NCBI GenBank assembly: GCA_007449985.2
Contig: VIIQ02000029.1
Location: 336,001-400,000 of the forward strand
DNA: 64,000 bases
Origin: Desmodesmus armatus
Lineage: Eukaryota > Chlorophyta > Chlorophyceae > Sphaeropleales > Scenedesmaceae
Reading direction: 5' to 3'
A program made the translations under genes and the position numbers. The notes under the pieces are model-generated. The model was not told where the DNA came from and searched no databases. It was given only the letters and a program-made list of their open reading frames with translations. Each line of letters starts with the position of its first letter. Within the stretch, counting starts at the first letter, position 1. Positions 12,501 to 23,200 of this stretch are shown here, piece by piece.

Positions 12501-13993
12501 GCCTGGCACACCACACTCACACTCAGCATGTGCAACAGTTCATCCTCACCTGCAGCTCCATGATGCACAGAAGGTGAAGCAGGAAAGCCTCCCTGCAGTA
12601 GAACGGCGTTGCTTGTGGTGCACCATGCAGGTAGGGGCCACAACGCTGGACAGCTTGCCCGACTGTCAGGTGCCAGTAGACACTCCAGGCTGGCGCAGCA
12701 TGTTGATGCAGCAGACTCGCCTCGGATGGCGCACTGCCATGTGCAGGTGGCACCTGCAGGATGGCAACAGCAGCAGCAGGACTCAGCGCAGGGAAGGCGT
12801 GCATGCGGGAGTTTCAAACCAAGGGGCATGTGCACAGTGCGACAACATGCCAGCACACAGCGCAGAACCCAACGCCAAGACACACACACGGGTGTTGCAA
12901 GCCTTGCCGTGACATTCGTGTGGGCTCTGCACTGACTCTGTCTGTTTCCGTACTCACGTGATGGCGTCAGCGCAGCACCAGAGATGTCCATCAGTGAGGA
13001 TGTGTGGTTGTCCCTACGCACACCGCAGCACACCACAGGCCAGATGCTTACATCAGACGGCATGCATGAGGCCCTCGACTGGCATGTCACTTTGTCTCTG
13101 GGCATGTGTGTATGATACCGTCTGACTGTCAATCCGTCTGCCGCATGAGCCGAAGTACGGCTCATGGCCCTACATGTGTCAGTCTGCTGAGGTCGGGAGT
13201 CGCTCTTGTGTGCTCTTGCTCCACTGTTCAACAGGTGCATACCCTCGCACGACTATGACACAGAGTGCCACGCCGGTCCGGATAGTCCTATTGAACATCC
13301 ATGTTGTAGAGAGCGTGACGTCGGCACAATCAAAGAGGCTCTTGCACCCTGAAACCCCTTTCATACCTGACACAGTGTGCCCCCATTGTAGGCGTCCACA
13401 GATGTGCCAGCCCAACGGCACCTGCAGGATGGCAACAACAGCAACAGTAGCAACAGCAGCAGCAGGACTGAGCGCAGGGAAGGAGTCGCAAACCAAGCAA
13501 GGGGCAGGTGCACAACGCTGACGAGTACTGCACAACAGCAGCAGGCCAGCACACAACCCAACACACGCGCATGACCCCCCTCCCCATACACTTGCAGCTT
13601 CAGAGTGCCTGGCACACCACACTCACACTCAGCATGTGCAACAGTTCATCCTCACCTGCAGCTCCATGATGCACAGAAGGTGAAGCAGGAAAGCCTCCCT
13701 GCAGTAGAACGGCGTTGCTTGTGGTGCACCATGCAGGTAGGGGCCACAACGCTGGACAGCTTGCCCGACTGTCAGGTGCCAGTAGACACTCCAGGCTGGC
13801 GCAGCATGTTGATGCAGCAGACTCGCCTCGGATGGCCCACTGCCATGTGCTGGTGGCACCTGCAGGATGGCAACAGCAGCAGCAGGACTCAGCACAGGGA
13901 AGGCAGCAGGCCAGCACACAGCACAAAACCCGTTGCTAAGGCACACGTGCCCCTCAAATCACTGGTGGAGGTATAATTACTGTATGCTTCCAT
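6521..13993 (-). CDS. Large multi-exon membrane protein of unknown function
   Basis: Nine 3' exons join in frame with canonical splice sites, in transcript order 10525-10734, 9894-10436, 9424-9753, 9190-9262, 8774-8999, 8559-8684, 7930-8358, 7306-7687 and 6521-7203. They encode 999 residues and a stop. Exon 9894-10436 carries about three hydrophobic segments (for example CLLLIGSAFVLALAIPSLWM) followed by a basic stretch, so the protein is likely membrane-bound. The last exon is basic near its start (KRTKRW) and then helical. Further 5' the gene consists of repeated cassettes, each with a 204-bp exon (11444-11647, 12550-12753, 13656-13859) in the same phase as, and similar in sequence to, exon 10525-10734. 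Exon joining in the cassette region is not fully resolved. I placed the start at the ATG at 13991-13993, about 120 bp downstream of a minus-strand TATA box. No family recognised. Confidence 0.7.
10870..11432 (-). repeat. Degenerate older copy of the 1,106-bp exon cassette
   Basis: Recognisable but diverged matches to the intact units. The block with the shared ATGTCCATCAG core near 10960 matches the one near 11880, and the segment near 11255-11320 matches that near 12130-12195. It marks the left edge of the expanded region. Confidence 0.7.
11433..12538 (-). repeat. Exon cassette, unit 1 (1,106 bp)
   Basis: Starts at the TTCATCCTCACC motif. The next unit begins exactly 1,106 bases later and is almost identical over its whole length. 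Confidence 0.92.
12539..13644 (-). repeat. Exon cassette, unit 2 (1,106 bp)
   Basis: Near-identical to unit 1, with only scattered substitutions visible. This implies a recent tandem duplication or gene conversion. Confidence 0.92.
13645..13930 (-). repeat. Exon cassette, unit 3 (partial)
   Basis: The first ~250 bases match units 1 and 2, including the whole 204-bp exon (13656-13859). After that the sequence diverges into what looks like the first exon of the gene. Confidence 0.85.
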
Positions 13994-14108
13994 GCATGCA
14001 CCGTCGCCAGAAGCACGAACATCCCCACTGATCGACGCGCGGGAAAACTTGTGACTGCTCTCGATTGCTACTGTATCGCTTGATGTACTGACCAACAGTA
14101 ATGAGTGC

Positions 14109-14116
14109 TTATAAAT
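14109..14116 (-). promoter_or_regulatory. Candidate TATA box of the membrane-protein gene
   Basis: TTTATAA read on the minus strand, about 120 bp upstream of the proposed start codon at 13993. Confidence 0.4.
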
Positions 14117-14774
14117 GCACTAGAAGCGGACGGCTGAGTGGCCTGGCACACCTGAGGCGAAGTAGCACAGGCAGAGGAGCAGCAAAGCACGGCACGCTGT
14201 TCCCAAGCCGTGCATCCTCAGCAGAGGATCCCGCAAATCGAAGGGCCTTTGCCAAAGCCTAGTAGTCGTGATCAGACGTCCGCTTCAGAAGGTCCGACTG
14301 ACTGACTGACTGACTGACTGACTGACTGACGCAGGTGCAGAGCTTGATAGCATGATGGTATGAAATGTTGAAAGTTCTTGCATACCGGACATATCATAGT
14401 GGATCGAGCGTCACACAACCATTCTTTCAACTGTCAACCGTCATTTCAAAAGGCCTAAACCCCAATATCAAAACCACAACCACCCTGTCATCGCTGATCC
14501 GAAAGCACAATCGCTCCTCCTCCGAGGTTCTTTTGAAATGATGATTCTGCTGTATTGTTGATACTGGACAAGAAGGCCTGTTCGTGAGTCAATGGTGAAG
14601 CAGAAGGAGAAGAAGGCAAAGGCAAAGGCAAAGGCAAGCCCTTCAAGCGGATTTCTCTCCCCCTTTTTGCACCAGATATTCAACTGGGCAGTACGTGCAT
14701 GCCGATACCGTTGACTGCATATGACATGAGTCTCAGAAAATCTTTGCATCTTGATCATCCTCATCGTTGATATC
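14117..14774. other. Intergenic stretch with a tetranucleotide microsatellite
   Basis: A (GACT)n run occupies about 14296-14330. No gene is supported in the rest. Confidence 0.5.
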
Positions 14775-15308
14775 ATGCAGGTCACACCAGAGGCATTTGA
14801 CAGCCTCATCCGGGAAAACATGCAGCATTTTGATCAGACAGCGCAAGATTTTTGGAATGACACAGCCAAGCGCGGGGTCAAGAAGGGTGCCAGGAATGGT
14901 ACCAAGAAGGGTGCCAAGAAGGGGCCCACGAAGGCCAAGAGAGCCATTGGCGAGCACGCTGCTGTTGGTACGAGTCAGAGTCCGTCAGAGGCGGACAGTG
15001 CAGATACAATGTCAGATGATGATGACACCCATGGGCGTGGTGGCAGCAGGGGTGCAATGGGGCAGGGGGCTGCGGTAGAGGATGCAGGTATGCATGCTGT
15101 GGAAGAACCAGCTGTGACCACAGCAGCAGCAGCAGGAGCAGCAGCAGCAGCAGGAGGAGCAGCAGCAGCAGCAGCAGCAGGAGCAGCAGCAGCAGCAGGA
15201 GCGGGCGCTTTGGGTTCAATTGCTGGAAGGTCCAAGCGCCAGGTTCAGATGCCGTGGTGGCGATTGCAGCAACAGGCAGAGGCAGCCAGTGAATGTGACA
15301 TAGAGTAG
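14775..15308 (+). CDS. Possible small basic and Ala-rich protein
   Basis: An open frame from the ATG at 14775 to a TAG at 15306-15308. The first ~30 residues look like ordinary protein (VTPEAFDSLIRENMQHFDQT). A lysine/glycine-rich segment (KKGARNGTKKGAKKG), an acidic SDDDD stretch, a poly-Ala run from GCA/CAG repeats (about 15117-15205) and a short basic C-terminus follow. The bases just before VTPE read as a possible AG acceptor (ATGCAG), so this may be a 3' exon instead. The basic tail suggests nucleic-acid contact but no domain is recognisable. Confidence 0.35.
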   Translation: MQVTPEAFDSLIRENMQHFDQTAQDFWNDTAKRGVKKGARNGTKKGAKKGPTKAKRAIGEHAAVGTSQSPSEADSADTMSDDDDTHGRGGSRGAMGQGAAVEDAGMHAVEEPAVTTAAAAGAAAAAGGAAAAAAAGAAAAAGAGALGSIAGRSKRQVQMPWWRLQQQAEAASECDIE

Positions 15309-15484
15309 CAAGCCCCTTATGATCCTGAACTGCACCCAGACGCCGTTGCACAGTCATCTACCGTTGGCAATACCGTTACAAAACTGAATTGAAGGAACAG
15401 AGCTTCAACTTTGTGGACAGTGCCAGTCACTGCAGACGCTGTAGCATTCAACCCGCTGTAGCATTCAACCCACAAAGCCCCCAG

Positions 15485-15931
15485 CTAGCGGGTGAGAGTG
15501 CCTGTCATGCACCAGCAGCTGTCCTGTGAGTGGTCTTTTCTTTCAGGGTAGATGAAAGATGGCTGACCATCAGCAAAAGTTACAAAAAGGCTAGCTGCCA
15601 GTTGAGATGGCTGACTCATGCTGAGACTGAGGCAGTTGGGAACTGAAGTGTGTGTGAGACACATCTGATGCGCATCAAGCTGCTGCACAGAGCGATTCTG
15701 CACTAGCGTTTGGTTGGGAGCAACCACGAGCGTCTGTGGGCACCTTTCTTCCTCGATCAACTTCGAGGCTGTCTTGTTGTCTCCGTATCGGCGTTGCGGT
15801 GTGGGTGCAGACTTTCTCTCCCAAACGACTAAAGTCTTATCTCGAGGAGCTTCTGCTGTCCATGCAGCCCCTTTGATGAAAGGGGTGACTCTCTGACTGG
15901 ACCACCTTCTGTTGCTCCCCAGTGTGGGCAC
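15485..15931 (-). CDS. Hypothetical 148-codon open frame, weakly helicase-like
   Basis: One segment (CPQTLVVAPNQTLVQ) resembles the motif-Ia region of UvrB/DEAD-type helicases, which reads PTLVIAPNKTLAAQ. The segment that should hold the Walker A loop reads RRYGDNKTAS and lacks the usual GxGKT. No flanking exons are visible. It could be a decayed exon or chance. Confidence 0.2.
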   Translation of the reverse strand: MPTLGSNRRWSSQRVTPFIKGAAWTAEAPRDKTLVVWERKSAPTPQRRYGDNKTASKLIEEERCPQTLVVAPNQTLVQNRSVQQLDAHQMCLTHTSVPNCLSLSMSQPSQLAASLFVTFADGQPSFIYPERKDHSQDSCWCMTGTLTR

Positions 15932-16006
15932 GTCTTCTGCTGCTGGGTTGCCAGTGATGAGTTGACACGTTCAGAACCGACTTAACAGCTCAGTAGTCAG
16001 GCTGCC

Positions 16007-17804
16007 ATGCCTACACCACGCACAGTGGTTGCCAGGGCACCGGAAGCAGCAACCGCAGCAGCAGCGATCATAGTGAAGAAGCCACAGGAGGCAGGACCCC
16101 CTCCATCACCCTCTGCGCCACTCCTGCCAGCACAGCCTGAAGAACCTGCGATATGCAGGCTGTGCTGGGGCGAAGCAGAAGAGGATGATCAGCTGCTGAG
16201 CCCCTGCAACTGCTCAGGGTCTCTCAAATGGATACACACCCACTGCCTGCAAGACTGGCAGCGCACGCTGCGGTCACAGGGCCAGGGACGGCGAGCACAC
16301 ATATGTGAGCTCTGTAAAACGCCCTACAGGCTCCAGCAGGACAGCAGCAGCAGGCAGATGGGCAGTTCGCGCAGACAGCTGCCGCGGCGGGTGTTGACAG
16401 CGGTCAGCAACTCGCTGTTTGATGCAGTGTACAGGACGCCGTGGCCGTCGCTGGCGGTGCAGCTGTGGCATGGCTATGTCATGACACATGGAGCAGTGCA
16501 GGTGCGTGTTGTGGTGGTGTCTTGTGTTGGCAAGGGGCGCAGCTGCGTGGGCATGCGACACAGAAGGCTCACGCAGCAGGCCATCGTGCCATGTTCGCAG
16601 AGTATCGTGGTACAGCAAGGCACTGTGACAGACAAATTGATTGTTGTGGCTCAGCACGCACCAAGCAGCAGCTGGTTGGGGCAGTCTGCGCTTGCAGCTT
16701 GCAGTGCGGGTGTTGCTCACCCCACCAGCTGCTGCAGTCACTCCAGAGTGTGTGGTCTAGCTGCAACTTTACTGTTGTGGTCTTCACTCTTACACACAGA
16801 GCAAGGATGCTCACACCTCCTTGCTGTACTGCTGTCACGTGCTGCGTGTGACACTGCAGGCAGTGCGGCTGGGCTTGTCAGGCTTTGGTGCTGGCCTGTC
16901 TGTGGGCAAGGCTCTGATTGAGGAGCAGGCCTGCCTCCTCAATGGCCTGCTCAGCTACTCCTCCAGCTTGCTGGGTTCACCATGTGAGTGGCATGCAACA
17001 GCTTGGTGTTGAGTTGTTCACCAGCACTGCCGTGACAGCAGCAGTGGCCACTTGCTACTTGCCTGTGCTCGTGCGTGAGCGTTGATCCCAGCTTCAAGAG
17101 GGAGCTTGATCAAACCACTCTCACCCTATCGCCATCGCGTGCTTGTGTGCCGGCAAATTGTACTGTGTGCCTGTGTGTCTGCAGATGCTGAGATGCTGTG
17201 GTGCCAGGCAGTTGGTGCTCTGTTTGTGGGCATGCTGTCGGAGCTGGTGTACACTTCCATACTGGGGATGCTGGGAGGCATGGCCTACGGTAGGCAGGGT
17301 TTAGGGGGTGGGTGAACGCTTCTTGCAGCTTTGTCGTGCACTGTAGGGCCTGCAGGTTTAGCACTTGGTTCCTGTACTGGTTTGGTTCCTGGTTTGGTTC
17401 CTGGTTTGGTTCCTGTACTGCATTTGAGTCTGCTCTAGCACACTTACATCCTGAAGGAGCAGCTGGGCCTTGCAGTGTTGCCAACCAGTCGCCGGCCCAT
17501 CAGCTCCCAGGATAGCTGCAGCAGCGGCCCGCCGTACTGTTTCGCATGTGATCGCAGCGTGCCTAGATGCATCAGGCACATGAGTACGAGTGCTGCTCGG
17601 CAGGTTGGCGTCTTGTCGCACATGTACTGAGTGTCAACATACTGTGCCTGTGTGCGCGCCGCAGGCTTCTGCACGGGCTATGTCAGCGCTATCAAGGGCA
17701 GTGTGCGCTTGGTGTCTGGCATCAGCTACAGGCTGCTGGGCAAGGCAGCAGTGGTGGCAGCAGGCGTCCTGCGCCGTGCCATGCGCGTCATGCTGAGGGT
17801 ATAG
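16007..17804 (+). CDS. RING-CH (MARCH-type) membrane E3 ubiquitin ligase
   Basis: Four exons, 16007-16501, 16860-16983, 17185-17289 and 17665-17804, join in frame to give 287 residues. Residues about 47-108 form a C4HC3 RING-CH finger: CRLCWGE, then CNCSG, then the HTHCLQDW block, then CELC with the spacing of the MARCH family. This finger recruits an E2 enzyme for ubiquitin transfer. A Pro/Ala-rich N-terminus precedes it. Exons 2 and 3 add hydrophobic segments (LGLSGFGAGLSVG and VGALFVGMLSELVYTSILGM), consistent with anchorage in an internal membrane as in plant and algal RINGv proteins. The C-terminus is basic. Every boundary is GT/AG. Substrate unknown. Confidence 0.88.
17379..17414 (+). 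repeat. Three 12-bp repeats in intron 3 of the RING-CH gene
   Basis: GGTTTGGTTCCT occurs three times in a row. Confidence 0.85.
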
Positions 17805-18540
17805 CAACACCGCACCGCACAGCACAGCAGCGCGCTGGGTGGACGGCGAGGGCAGTTGGTCCCCGCAGCGGAGGCGTGCTGGTGCATCAGCTGCAGCTGC
17901 GGCAGCAATAAAGTGATGTTGTGACGGCAGGCTGCTACTTGGGGCAAGGCGGCAGTGGTGACAGCAGGCGTGCTGCGGCGTGCCATGCGCGTCATGCTGA
18001 GGGTGTAGCTACCCCGCAGCACACAGCACAGCAGTGCGCTGGGTGGCAGGGGTTGGCTCCGACTCCAGTTGCTCCAAGCAGCAGAGGCGTGCTCGTGCAG
18101 CAGCAGCTGCTGCAGCTTCATGCCAGTGTCGACCGCAGCAGCAAACCCAAGTGCAAGATAGGCGGCAGGCTGCTTTGTAGCGCAAGGCAACAGTGGTGGC
18201 AGCAGGCGTGCCGCGGCACGTTGTGCGGTTATGCTGAGGGTGCAGCTGCGTCCAGCTCACAGCACACAGCGCAGGCGCGTGCTGGGTTTCAGGGTGTCGC
18301 CCCCCTGCAGCAGGCGGGTGCTGCCAGCAGTGGAAATTGGTTGCCGTTGCCGCAGCATGCAGGCCAGCAGCAGCAGCTGCACCATACTTTTGGTGTCTAG
18401 CCCTTGCGCCAGGCTGGTACTGTGACGCCAGGCAGCAGTGGTGAGATTGAGTGTGTTGCTGTGGCGTGCCATGCTGCGGCGTGCCATGCACAGGAGGGTG
18501 TGTAAAACACCGCAGCAGCACACAGTGGATAGGCAGCCGT
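17742..18540 (+). repeat. Degenerate tandem copies of the RING-CH gene's terminal exon and 3' UTR
   Basis: The block around the stop codon (CAGTGGTGGCAGCAGGCGT through the GCTGAGGGT just before the stop, plus ~60 bases beyond) recurs near 17951, 18189 and, shorter, 18438, with a spacing of roughly 205-250 bp. Copies 2 and 3 keep the coding-like core but have drifted. Confidence 0.75.
18501..18505 (+). terminator. TGTAA polyadenylation signal candidate
   Basis: First TGTAA seen after the RING-CH stop. If used, the transcript's 3' UTR includes the whole tandem-copy block. Confidence 0.4.
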
Positions 18541-20232
18541 GCTGCAAGGTGCTGGTGCTTGTCGCTGTCGTCCCAGCTTGTGAATGTTAGCGTTGCTGGT
18601 GCCTTAGCTGCAGCTGTTTGGTACACCCAATGTACAGGCCGGCAGCAACAGCACTACCACAGGCACGACCAGCAGCAGCAGCACCGTCAGCCGGCTGTTC
18701 CAGCAGTTCAGGACTGGTGTAGATCTTACACCAGTGTGCTAGGGCTGTGGGGGCTGCCTTGGAACGCCCCTGGAGCAGGGGTGCGTGCTGTTTGCACTGC
18801 CAAGATGGGTGTTGCCAGCTTGTTGACATAGGGTTGCACAGTCACAGGGTTGCAAATTCCACTGTGCTGATCACCGCAATATGGGGTCTGCAGGGTCGTG
18901 CATGGTGTCGAGGTCAGGCCTGCTGTTGGTGGTTTCATGTGTATTAGTTGTGTATTGTATCATATCTGCTTCCAGCAAAGCGTCTTGAAAGCGCTTGTCT
19001 GTGTGTGGCTTGTAGCAACAGGGTCGGTGAGTTTGTGGGTGGATGTGGTGTTTGTACGACAGTGTGGTGCACTGTCACCATGCCGTTGGTGTGAGCTTTG
19101 ATGTCGGTGTGAGCTTTGATGTCGGGTTGGTGTATGCTGTTGCTGCCCAGGTGTGGATGCCAGATCAATGTTCAGGCCAAGAGAATCTGCGTCACTGCAG
19201 CATGTATGTCATGGGTACTCCACAATGTGCAAAACACCTGTGCGGTCTGACGTTGTGTGGCGAGTTTGGATGCAATGTGTCTTGGAATCAAGCCTGCAGT
19301 TTCAGCCAGTTTCTTTTTTTGTCAACACTGTGCAACTTCTTCAAGAAGTGTAAGTTACACAAGATAGCCATTTGCGGCCTCAGCCTTAGCTCACTGCATA
19401 CGTGGCCTGCGCATTTGTTGGCATCATGCAGTTGTGGCCAACATTTATCTGCACCACGAGAGCTCAAAAACAAGCGGTAGCCCTGTCAGAGGCAACAATA
19501 TCATGCAAAGCACGCAGAAAGGCAGACAAGCAGAACCATACCAACAGAGCTGAAAAAGGAAGACAAACAGATGAAAAAGCTGCAAACTGTATGCAGGGCA
19601 ATGTCACCAACTGCATGCATCCGTGCAGCACTGCTGCATGCCTTGGCAAGGCATCATTTGTTATGAGCTGTGGACAGCCACCCCTGTTGCTGTGATGCTG
19701 ATGAGCTGTGGACAGCCATCCCAGTTGGGAGGCGTTTCACGCATCTGGCGCTGTCTGTCAAACCAAAGCAACCGTACCCCAGCAGGGCATGCCCACCATA
19801 ATGCAGATCATGACAGGCTGCTTCTGTTGCTGCCCATTCGCAAACATGCATCAAGTGCCTCATCAAAACGCTCAACAACACAATCGGTCTTCTACAAATA
19901 AACCGCCAACTCAAATACAAGGGCTACCAGCTGCTGAGTATACTGCCCAACAAGGCAAAGAGCATGTGCACTTTGGGCCTAAGGGATCCGGCCAGCCTGT
20001 CACAGGTCAACTACCGGATGCCTTGCACGCACTCCGTTGGCAACGAATGCCCTGCACTCGTCAAGGCACGAAGTCATGAACGACCCGGGGGTGTCCTCGG
20101 GGGTGTCAGGGACAGCTGCTGGTTCAGGTAGTCAGCCAAGTGGTTGAGGTTGGGAGCCTCAAGCTGGGGCACACTTGCCGCAGTTTTGGCCTGTTGGGGT
20201 GTTGTGTGCAGACATGGGACGCAATTGGTCAA
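18541..20232. other. No supported gene
   Basis: 1.7 kb with only short chance frames. A short direct repeat (two copies of GTGAGCTTTGATGTCGG) is at 19091-19125. It probably includes the 3' UTR of gene B, which reads in from the right. Confidence 0.45.
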
Positions 20233-23200
20233 TCACAGCTGCAGCGGCAGCCTGCCCTGAGGGCCATCCTGTATGACCATCATACGCTGAGCGTACTGCA
20301 GAACTCGCTGATGTGCCACATCAGTGGTTGGCACCTCAGGCCGTACCTGCTGCAATATTAGCTGAAAGCTTTGCACCTGGAAGGCTTTGCACCCGCCACT
20401 ACAACTCCACCAAGGACAGCTGATGACAGCTTTTCACTAACACTTCAAGTGTCAGTGACAAGCACCGCACCACCGAGCAATCATATGGCTGACACTGAGA
20501 GCCTGACATGCCGCTCCCGGAGTTCAGTGAATGCACCAATGGTGTCACCTACTTACCTTGAGCACCAGCACTTCACCATCCACCACACCAGCTCTGCTCA
20601 GGCGGTCATGCCACGCCAGGACGCTGCCGCCCAAACACAGCTCGTTCTTGTCAGCGGCAATCCCAGCGTGGGCCTGCGTCTCTAAAAGTTTGGACATCCA
20701 TGTCCACGATGTCCAGGCGATGTCAGACATCCTGCGATGTCTGACAATGCCTGGATATGGATGTTGGACATCGGCGAGTTAGACATCGCGCTCGGCATCG
20801 GGCGCTGGGCATCGAATGGATATCGAGGCTGACATCGATGTCCAACATCGAAAAGCCATGACTGTAAATAAAACGTGCGTGAGCGTTGCGTCGGCGATCC
20901 AAGCGCCGCAACGATACGTCATGTGCACGTGCAGCACTTTGTGCTCAATCCGGTGGCTGGAAAGCCACCAACATAAATTGATAATTGCAAAGCCCGATGA
21001 TAACGATTATGTCACGCAACTGCAAGCCACAGCAGTGCATATGCGGCTGTTGGTGATGCACGCATGTATCTCAGTAGCATTGTTTCCCCTTGTCATCATC
21101 TTAGCTCATTTTAGCACTGCTTTGACCTGTGGCAGGAACTCACAACAGCAGTAGAATGCAAGTAGCAGCCGCTGCTGAGCAGTATTAGGCATGGCGCAAA
21201 CGCTCTGTGGATAAGTACAAGGATAATCGCCATATGGATGTTACATTTGTGTGTCAAGCTAGTCTCAGCTACCTTACAAAGTGCTTTTGCTGACCACCTT
21301 GGCTTTTGCTGCTGCAGCACAACTGTCAGACATCAACTGCAGCACGCAGCTGAATTTGGGTGTGAGCAACCCCATACCCGTATACTGTGTTGTTCCTCAC
21401 GGCCTAATCTTCCTCCAACTACTCTGCTGTCTTGCACAGTGGCAAAACGTCACTGCACGGTGCTTTTTGGTCTGCTGCTGTGCAGTCATATGCGATGCTG
21501 TCAACACAGTACTGTCAGCTAATGGGCATGCCATGACCACAACTACATGGGATAGCAGCAGCGCAGCCAGCACACGATGACTGCCTGGGAGGACTTCAGG
21601 CCCTGTAGCTACATAGGGGCAACACATGCAGTGAATGGCCTGAACGTAGCAGCCGAAGCAGGCTTGCGCACTCCAATAAGAGGCCAACCCCCTTGTTTGG
21701 GCCCAAACACAGCCCACAGGCCTGCAATAGCATCTAAAAGAGAGCTAGGCTGGATGATCAGCCCTCAAAAAGTTGGGCATCATTGTTTAAAGGAATGACA
21801 TCCATGTCCAGCACTTCGACATCGGCCGATGTCTGAAATCAATGTCCAACCGAGGTCGACATCGGCCGATGTTGGACATCGAAAAACATTCAGTGGAAAT
21901 CTCGATGTCGATCTCGGCAGATGAACATCGGCGGCCAGCGATGTTCAACATGAGTCTCAACATCGGGCCCAACTTTAGAGACGTGGATGTCCAGTAGCAG
22001 CTGGTACACAAGGTAGTGGGGAGGCTTCCTCATGTAGATAGACTTAGCCTTGCCCCCAGCTGTGTGCCACAAGACCTCAAAGTGGATGCTGTTGCGCACT
22101 GCTCCTCTGCCAGGAGGCAGCTGCTGCTGGCCCTGCGTGGCAGTTGCAGCAGTCACTCCAACTGATGGGCCAAAAGCTGTGAGACCTGCCCTCACGGTGA
22201 TGTCCCACTAACAAGCAAGTGACGTGAAGAAGTAGAACCTGCAGTTTCAACTTCTACCAGCTTGGTGCCGCAACTTGTGGCGCTGCCGCTATGCAGCTCA
22301 GCAAATTGTGACAATCTGCTGTGCAGATCCCTTGTCCATCAGTGACCGTCCAAATCAGGCTGACGTTCTGCCAACCCCATCAGGCTTCTAAGGCCAGTGG
22401 TAGGTTGCACACAATGTCTGCACGTCTGATCAAATTGGACTCCAGTGCAACTCTAGCCTAGAGCCTGAGTAAGTTAGCATCATGTCACACCGCCTTGGGG
22501 TTGATGCGACAACTGCCGCAGTAGACGCACTCTGATACATGTAATGGCCCCAGCAGCAGGCCTGCCTGCCAGGCATGGATAGCTACTGGGCGCCCACTGG
22601 GCGCCTGGCAGGCGCTGAGCGTTCAAAGCTGGTCTGCTATGCCAACGTCACACTGGATGTCACTGCAAGTGATTAAGGAGTCACCAAATTTGTGCATGCT
22701 ACACGGCATGTTGCTGCCAGCATAAGAATTTCGCTGAGCAGCAGCACTTGATGTGTGAATTCCAGCTGTCGCCAACTCACCTCGGATATCAGCTTGTTGC
22801 CCACAATGCTTGTGGCATGCTTCACTGCAAACTTCCACAGCCCTGCCAGCCGCTTCTCAGGTGTCTCGGCAATGGTGTGCACCTTCTTGCCGGTTGCAGT
22901 GAACTCCTGGATGGCCCTCTGCAATCCCAGCAGGTTGCAGTACGAGTCAGTTGATACTGCTGTGCATCTTTGCTGCTATGATCTTATGCTGTGCTAAAAC
23001 ATCTTACTACCGGTTGTGAATATGACGCAAGCTGGGCCACGCTGAGCTTGTGCTGCTTGATACTGCGATACATTGCCTGCTTTCAACACAGATGCAGTGT
23101 CCTGTGCAGGGCCGGTGCATGAACACCGGCTGCAGTGCCCTGCGCGACCATGATGTCTGCACACTGTGTTTGACTGCCGGCTATAAGAATTTCACAATGT

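Noticed and set aside
14296..14330. (GACT)n run as a regulatory or integration site
   Set aside because: A plain tetranucleotide microsatellite with a shorter relative near 6178; nothing ties it to function.
15485..15931. UvrB/helicase-like gene
   Set aside because: Only one short segment resembles the family and the Walker A loop is absent, so I kept it only as a low-confidence open frame.
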